Positions 61,282 to 64,000 of a DNA stretch of 64,000 bases are shown one piece after another; position 1 is the first letter of the stretch; the number at the start of each line of letters is the position of its first letter. Both the position numbers and the translations under genes were made by a program. The notes beneath the pieces were generated by a model that made no database searches, was not told the DNA's origin, and worked only from the letters and a program-made list of their open reading frames with translations. The DNA comes from Deinococcus aquiradiocola. Lineage in GTDB: Bacteria > Deinococcota > Deinococci > Deinococcales > Deinococcaceae. The stretch lies in contig NZ_BMOE01000016.1 of assembly GCF_014646915.1 (NCBI RefSeq), positions 4,792 through 68,791 on the forward strand. The letters are read 5' to 3'.

Positions 61282-62256
61282 TCAGGGCTGGGCGGTCAGG
61301 TTCAGGAACGCTTCCTCCAGCGTCGCGCGGCGCACCTCCAGGTCGTGCAGTTCCTCACCCTGCGCGAACAGCGCGGCCAGCAGCGTCTCCGGGGCGCGCG
61401 TGCGGACGGTCGCGCGCCACCACCCGCCGTCCTGCCGCGCGGCGCTCGCCTCCAGCACGCCCGGCATGGCCTGCAGGGCCGCCGCGTCCAGCCGCGTCAG
61501 GAACGTCAGGGTGGCGCCCTTCACGCCCGCCCGGATGGCGGCGGGCGTGCCGTCCGCACGGACGCGGCCCTGCTGCAGCAGCACCACGCGGTCCGCGACG
61601 CGTTCGGCCTCGTCGAGGTAGTGCGTGGTCAGGACGACGGTGCAGCCGCCCGCCCGCATGGCGTTCACGCCGTCCCAGAAGATCTGGCGGCTCTGCACGT
61701 CCATCGCGACGGTCGGTTCGTCCAGGAACAGCACCTCGGGCCGCCCGATCACGCTCAGCCCGAACCCCAGCCGCCGCGCCTGCCCGCCCGACAGGCTGCC
61801 CGCCCGCTGCCGCGCCTGCCCCTGCAGGTCGCACAGGGCCAGCACGTCCGGCACCGTCATGGGGTCCGGGTACAGCGCCGCGTACAGCTGCAGCAGTTCC
61901 GTCACGGTCAGCCCGGCAGGCAATGACAGGTCCTGCGGGAGCGCGCCGAGCCGCGTGCGGGCCTGCGGTCTGCGCGGGTCTTCGCCCAGCACGCGCACCG
62001 TGCCGTGCGTGGGCGACTCCAGCCCCAGCATCAGGCCGATCAAGGTGGTCTTCCCGGCCCCGTTCGGTCCGAGCAGCGCCGTGAGTTCCCCGCGCTGCAG
62101 GTCCAGCGTCACGCCCGCGTCCGCCGCGCCGAGCGCCCACAGCGGTCCGTACGCCTTGGCGGCACCCGACACCGTCACGGCCGGAGCGGCACTCGGGACG
62201 GATGACGTGCGGACGGTCGGCTCCGGGACGGGCGCGGCGTGCAGTGAGGCGTTCAT
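61282..62256 (-). CDS. ABC transporter ATP-binding protein
   Basis: 324 aa. Walker A LLGPNGAGKTTLIGL, signature SLSGGQARRLGFGLS, Walker B LFLDEPTVAMDV, H-loop TTHYLDEAERVAD. A ~75-residue C-terminal domain follows (DrrA-like). Drives the ABC-2 permease. First gene of the four-gene operon ATPase-permease-kinase-regulator. The first ~35 residues are Ala/Pro-rich. Confidence 0.93.
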   Translation of the reverse strand: MNASLHAAPVPEPTVRTSSVPSAAPAVTVSGAAKAYGPLWALGAADAGVTLDLQRGELTALLGPNGAGKTTLIGLMLGLESPTHGTVRVLGEDPRRPQARTRLGALPQDLSLPAGLTVTELLQLYAALYPDPMTVPDVLALCDLQGQARQRAGSLSGGQARRLGFGLSVIGRPEVLFLDEPTVAMDVQSRQIFWDGVNAMRAGGCTVVLTTHYLDEAERVADRVVLLQQGRVRADGTPAAIRAGVKGATLTFLTRLDAAALQAMPGVLEASAARQDGGWWRATVRTRAPETLLAALFAQGEELHDLEVRRATLEEAFLNLTAQP

Positions 62257-62439
62257 GCCGTCATTGTCGGCCGCGCCCGTCCGTCCCCCCAGTGCCGCGC
62301 GTCAGGTGTGCGGCATGACAGCTGTCACCCGGCCACGCGGCACGGCACGCACCATGCCCGGAGCACCATGAAGGGACGCCCCCCACCGCCTGACGCTCCT
62401 GCACGCGTGCAGCCCGCACAAATGTTCTAAACTCTGCCC

Positions 62440-63081
62440 ATGTCGGAAGTCGTGCCCCCCCGTCCAGAACGGTCAGACCTTCAGTCCCGCCAGCAGGCGG
62501 CGGAGGCCATGCGGGCCAGCCTGACCGACTGGGCCACCCTGCGCGTCGAGGGCGACCGCGCGCTCGTGCTGCCCGCCCCGGACCTCGACACCCTCAGCGC
62601 GGGCCTCGACCAGGCGCTGCAGGGCGCGTGGGGCCTGAGGTACGCGGTCGAGCAGGTGCAGCCGCCCGTCGTGCGCGCCTCCCTGCAGCTCGGCGCGTGG
62701 ACCCGCGACGGGCTCGGCGAGGGCCACACCCTCCACGACGCCCGCCGCCTCGCGCTCGCCGACGCCATGCGCGCCCACGGCGTGCCCGCCACACCCGAAG
62801 GCCAGTGGGTCGAGTACGACCCCGAGGAAGGCCCCAACACGCACGAACTGGAACCCGAGCCCGCCCCCGCCCCGCACCCCGAGGCGGCGCCCCTGCCGCC
62901 CGCCCCGCCCCGCGACCCGCAGCTCGAACGCGCCCGCACGCACATCGACGACCTGCTCGAAACGCTCCGCGCCGCCGGGATGGGCGCGCAGGCCGCCCGT
63001 GTCCTCAGCAGGCGCGGGTACGGCAACACCGTCGAGGAGAGCCGCGAAGTCTACAAAGAACTCAAGGCGCTGAAAGGCTGA
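62440..63081 (+). CDS. Possible Rad52/DdrA-like protein (hypothetical)
   Basis: 213 aa. The middle reads LDQALQGAWGLRYAVEQ, VVRASLQLGAWTRDGLGEG and TLHDARRLALADAMRAHGV, then GQWVEYDPEEG. This order (Trp strand, hydrophobic strand ending GEG, then a helix of DA--ALK-A type) resembles the Rad52/DdrA annealing fold. A Pro/Glu linker (~145-165) and a helical tail (ARVLSRRGYGNTVEESREVY) follow. No confident family by eye; the full GIGRYLY motif is missing. TAAACT six nt before ATG (leaderless). Confidence 0.5.
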   Translation: MSEVVPPRPERSDLQSRQQAAEAMRASLTDWATLRVEGDRALVLPAPDLDTLSAGLDQALQGAWGLRYAVEQVQPPVVRASLQLGAWTRDGLGEGHTLHDARRLALADAMRAHGVPATPEGQWVEYDPEEGPNTHELEPEPAPAPHPEAAPLPPAPPRDPQLERARTHIDDLLETLRAAGMGAQAARVLSRRGYGNTVEESREVYKELKALKG

Positions 63082-63111
63082 CCGTGCGCCCCCCCCTGCC
63101 AGGACCCCACC

Positions 63112-63876
63112 ATGCGCTCTAAGTTCATCGTGATCGGCGACGTTCACGCGGACTTCGACACGCTGTGGTCCGCCCTGCGTTCCGCCAGCTGCATGGACGC
63201 CGAGGGCCGCCCCACCATGCCCGTCCGCAGCGGCCTGTACCAGGTGGTCCTGATCGGAGACCTCGTCCACCCCAAGAACGAACGCGAGTACGCCCGGCTG
63301 ATCGGGCAGGACACCTTCGACCCCAAGGACCCCGACGACCTCTTCATGGCGGCCCGCGCGCAGGTCAAGGCCCTCGAGAAACTCCACGCGTACCAGCAGG
63401 CCGCGCCGCACGCCGTGCACATCATCCTCGGGAACCACGACGACGCCGTCCTCACCAGCGAGTACCTGCTCGGCACCGCCAGCGGCCTCGTGCACGTCGA
63501 GTTCGACCCGGCACGCGGCGGCGTGCTGCTCCCCGACCACCTCCGCCAGTGGTTCCAGACCTTCCTGCGCGAACTGCGCGTCGGGCAGGTGCAGTTCGCG
63601 CACGTCGGCCCGCTCCCCGCCATGACCAGCTACGACGATCTCTTCTACGCCGACAGCACCCACAAGCGCTGGTGGCACGACTCGCCCGAATACGTGCAGA
63701 TGGCGGGCCTGGAGTTCGGCGTGTACGGCCACACCCAGATGCAGGACGGCATCATGGTCAACCACACCGCCGGGTTCGCGATGGTGGACGCCCTGCACGC
63801 CCGCGAGTACCTCGAAGTGATCCTCGACACCGACCAGCAGCCCGGCCCGCTCAGCAGCCGCCCCGTGCTTTTCTGA
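63112..63876 (+). CDS. Metallophosphoesterase (calcineurin-like)
   Basis: 254 aa. Metal-site motifs in order: IVIGDVHADFDTL (GDxH), VVLIGDLVHPKNE (GDxVx), IILGNHDDAVL (GNHD), FAHVGPLP and FGVYGHTQMQDG (GHTQ). Hydrolyses phosphodiesters or monoesters with two metals; substrate unknown. It starts 30 nt after the preceding gene, so likely co-transcribed. Confidence 0.9.
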   Translation: MRSKFIVIGDVHADFDTLWSALRSASCMDAEGRPTMPVRSGLYQVVLIGDLVHPKNEREYARLIGQDTFDPKDPDDLFMAARAQVKALEKLHAYQQAAPHAVHIILGNHDDAVLTSEYLLGTASGLVHVEFDPARGGVLLPDHLRQWFQTFLRELRVGQVQFAHVGPLPAMTSYDDLFYADSTHKRWWHDSPEYVQMAGLEFGVYGHTQMQDGIMVNHTAGFAMVDALHAREYLEVILDTDQQPGPLSSRPVLF

Positions 63877-63911
63877 AACGCTGGCCCCCGAAGCGGCGCG
63901 CGGTCGTGGGG

Positions 63912-64000
63912 TCATGGTAATGAGGCGTTGTAGCGGTGGATGAAGAGCCACACGAGCATCTCCAGATGGGCCTGCTTGCGGCTGAACGACAGGCTTTTCC
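63912..64000 (-). mobile_element. IS1-like transposase, C-terminal end (cut by window edge)
   Basis: On the minus strand the last 28 codons before TGA read SLSFSRKQAHLEMLVWLF then IHRYNASLP, a pattern like the C-terminus of IS1-family InsB transposases. The stop is at 63912-63914. GGGGTCATGGTAATGAGG next to it may hold the IS terminal repeat. The rest of the element lies beyond 64000. Confidence 0.6.

Noticed and set aside
62419..62433. ATGTTCTAAAC upstream of the Rad52-like gene, like the RDRM core
   Set aside because: The palindrome's right half is absent, and the bases are explained by the -10 box TAAACT.

Overview
The window is a GC-rich (about 70%), gene-dense bacterial chromosome segment that looks like a Deinococcus species. 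The reasons are a thpR-recA operon, a MoaD-MoaE fusion, a PriA that has lost its helicase motifs, a Fur-family regulator of Deinococcus type, and many genes with a TAnnnT -10 element only 5-8 nt before the start codon (leaderless transcription, common in Deinococcus). A canonical mreB suggests a rod-forming member of the genus. The genus call is inference from gene content; no database search was possible.

Layout. 1-5 kb: end of a K+/H+ antiporter, a Fur-family regulator, MoaD-MoaE, DinB, tRNA-dihydrouridine synthase, an MFS transporter. 5-10 kb: three copies of a dispersed structured repeat around a broken DUF421 gene, a ferredoxin and adenine deaminase; then hemC and tRNA-Gln. 10-20 kb: VanW-family and DUF418 proteins, a SufE-like protein beside a thiosulfate sulfurtransferase, an M20 peptidase, a luciferase-like oxidoreductase, an MFS exporter. 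20-28.6 kb: envelope genes (mreB, fabZ, an LptF/LptG permease, a glycolipid glycosyltransferase, a polysaccharide deacetylase, a methyltransferase), a carboxylesterase and a deacetylase-like pseudoenzyme. 28.7-31.5 kb: feoA-feoB-feoC-like ferrous iron uptake. 31.5-43.8 kb: a second rhodanese, a GidA-like flavoprotein coupled to trmB, another deacetylase, transglutaminase/TPR and acyltransferase proteins, a cyclophilin, a DMT transporter, an iron-type binding-protein operon, and polyphosphate glucokinase. 43.8-53.5 kb: rpmI-rplT, tRNA-fMet, ffh, tRNA-Lys, priA, thpR-recA, a thiolase, an HDAC-like protein. 53.5-62.3 kb: two NarL-type two-component systems facing each other, one with a DUF4097-like protein between kinase and regulator, the other with an ABC-2 exporter. 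62.4-64 kb: a possible Rad52/DdrA-like protein, a metallophosphoesterase, and the end of an IS1-like transposase.

The most unusual non-coding structure is a family of about 65-172 bp repeats (six copies) with two internal hairpins and related inverted ends. Every copy abuts the 3' end of at least one gene, in several cases supplying its stop codon, and one copy has truncated a gene. The clearest gene-level novelties are the kinase-DUF4097-regulator operon, the Rad52-like candidate at 62440-63081, and the decayed enzymes (PriA, the NodB-like protein, the DUF421 gene).
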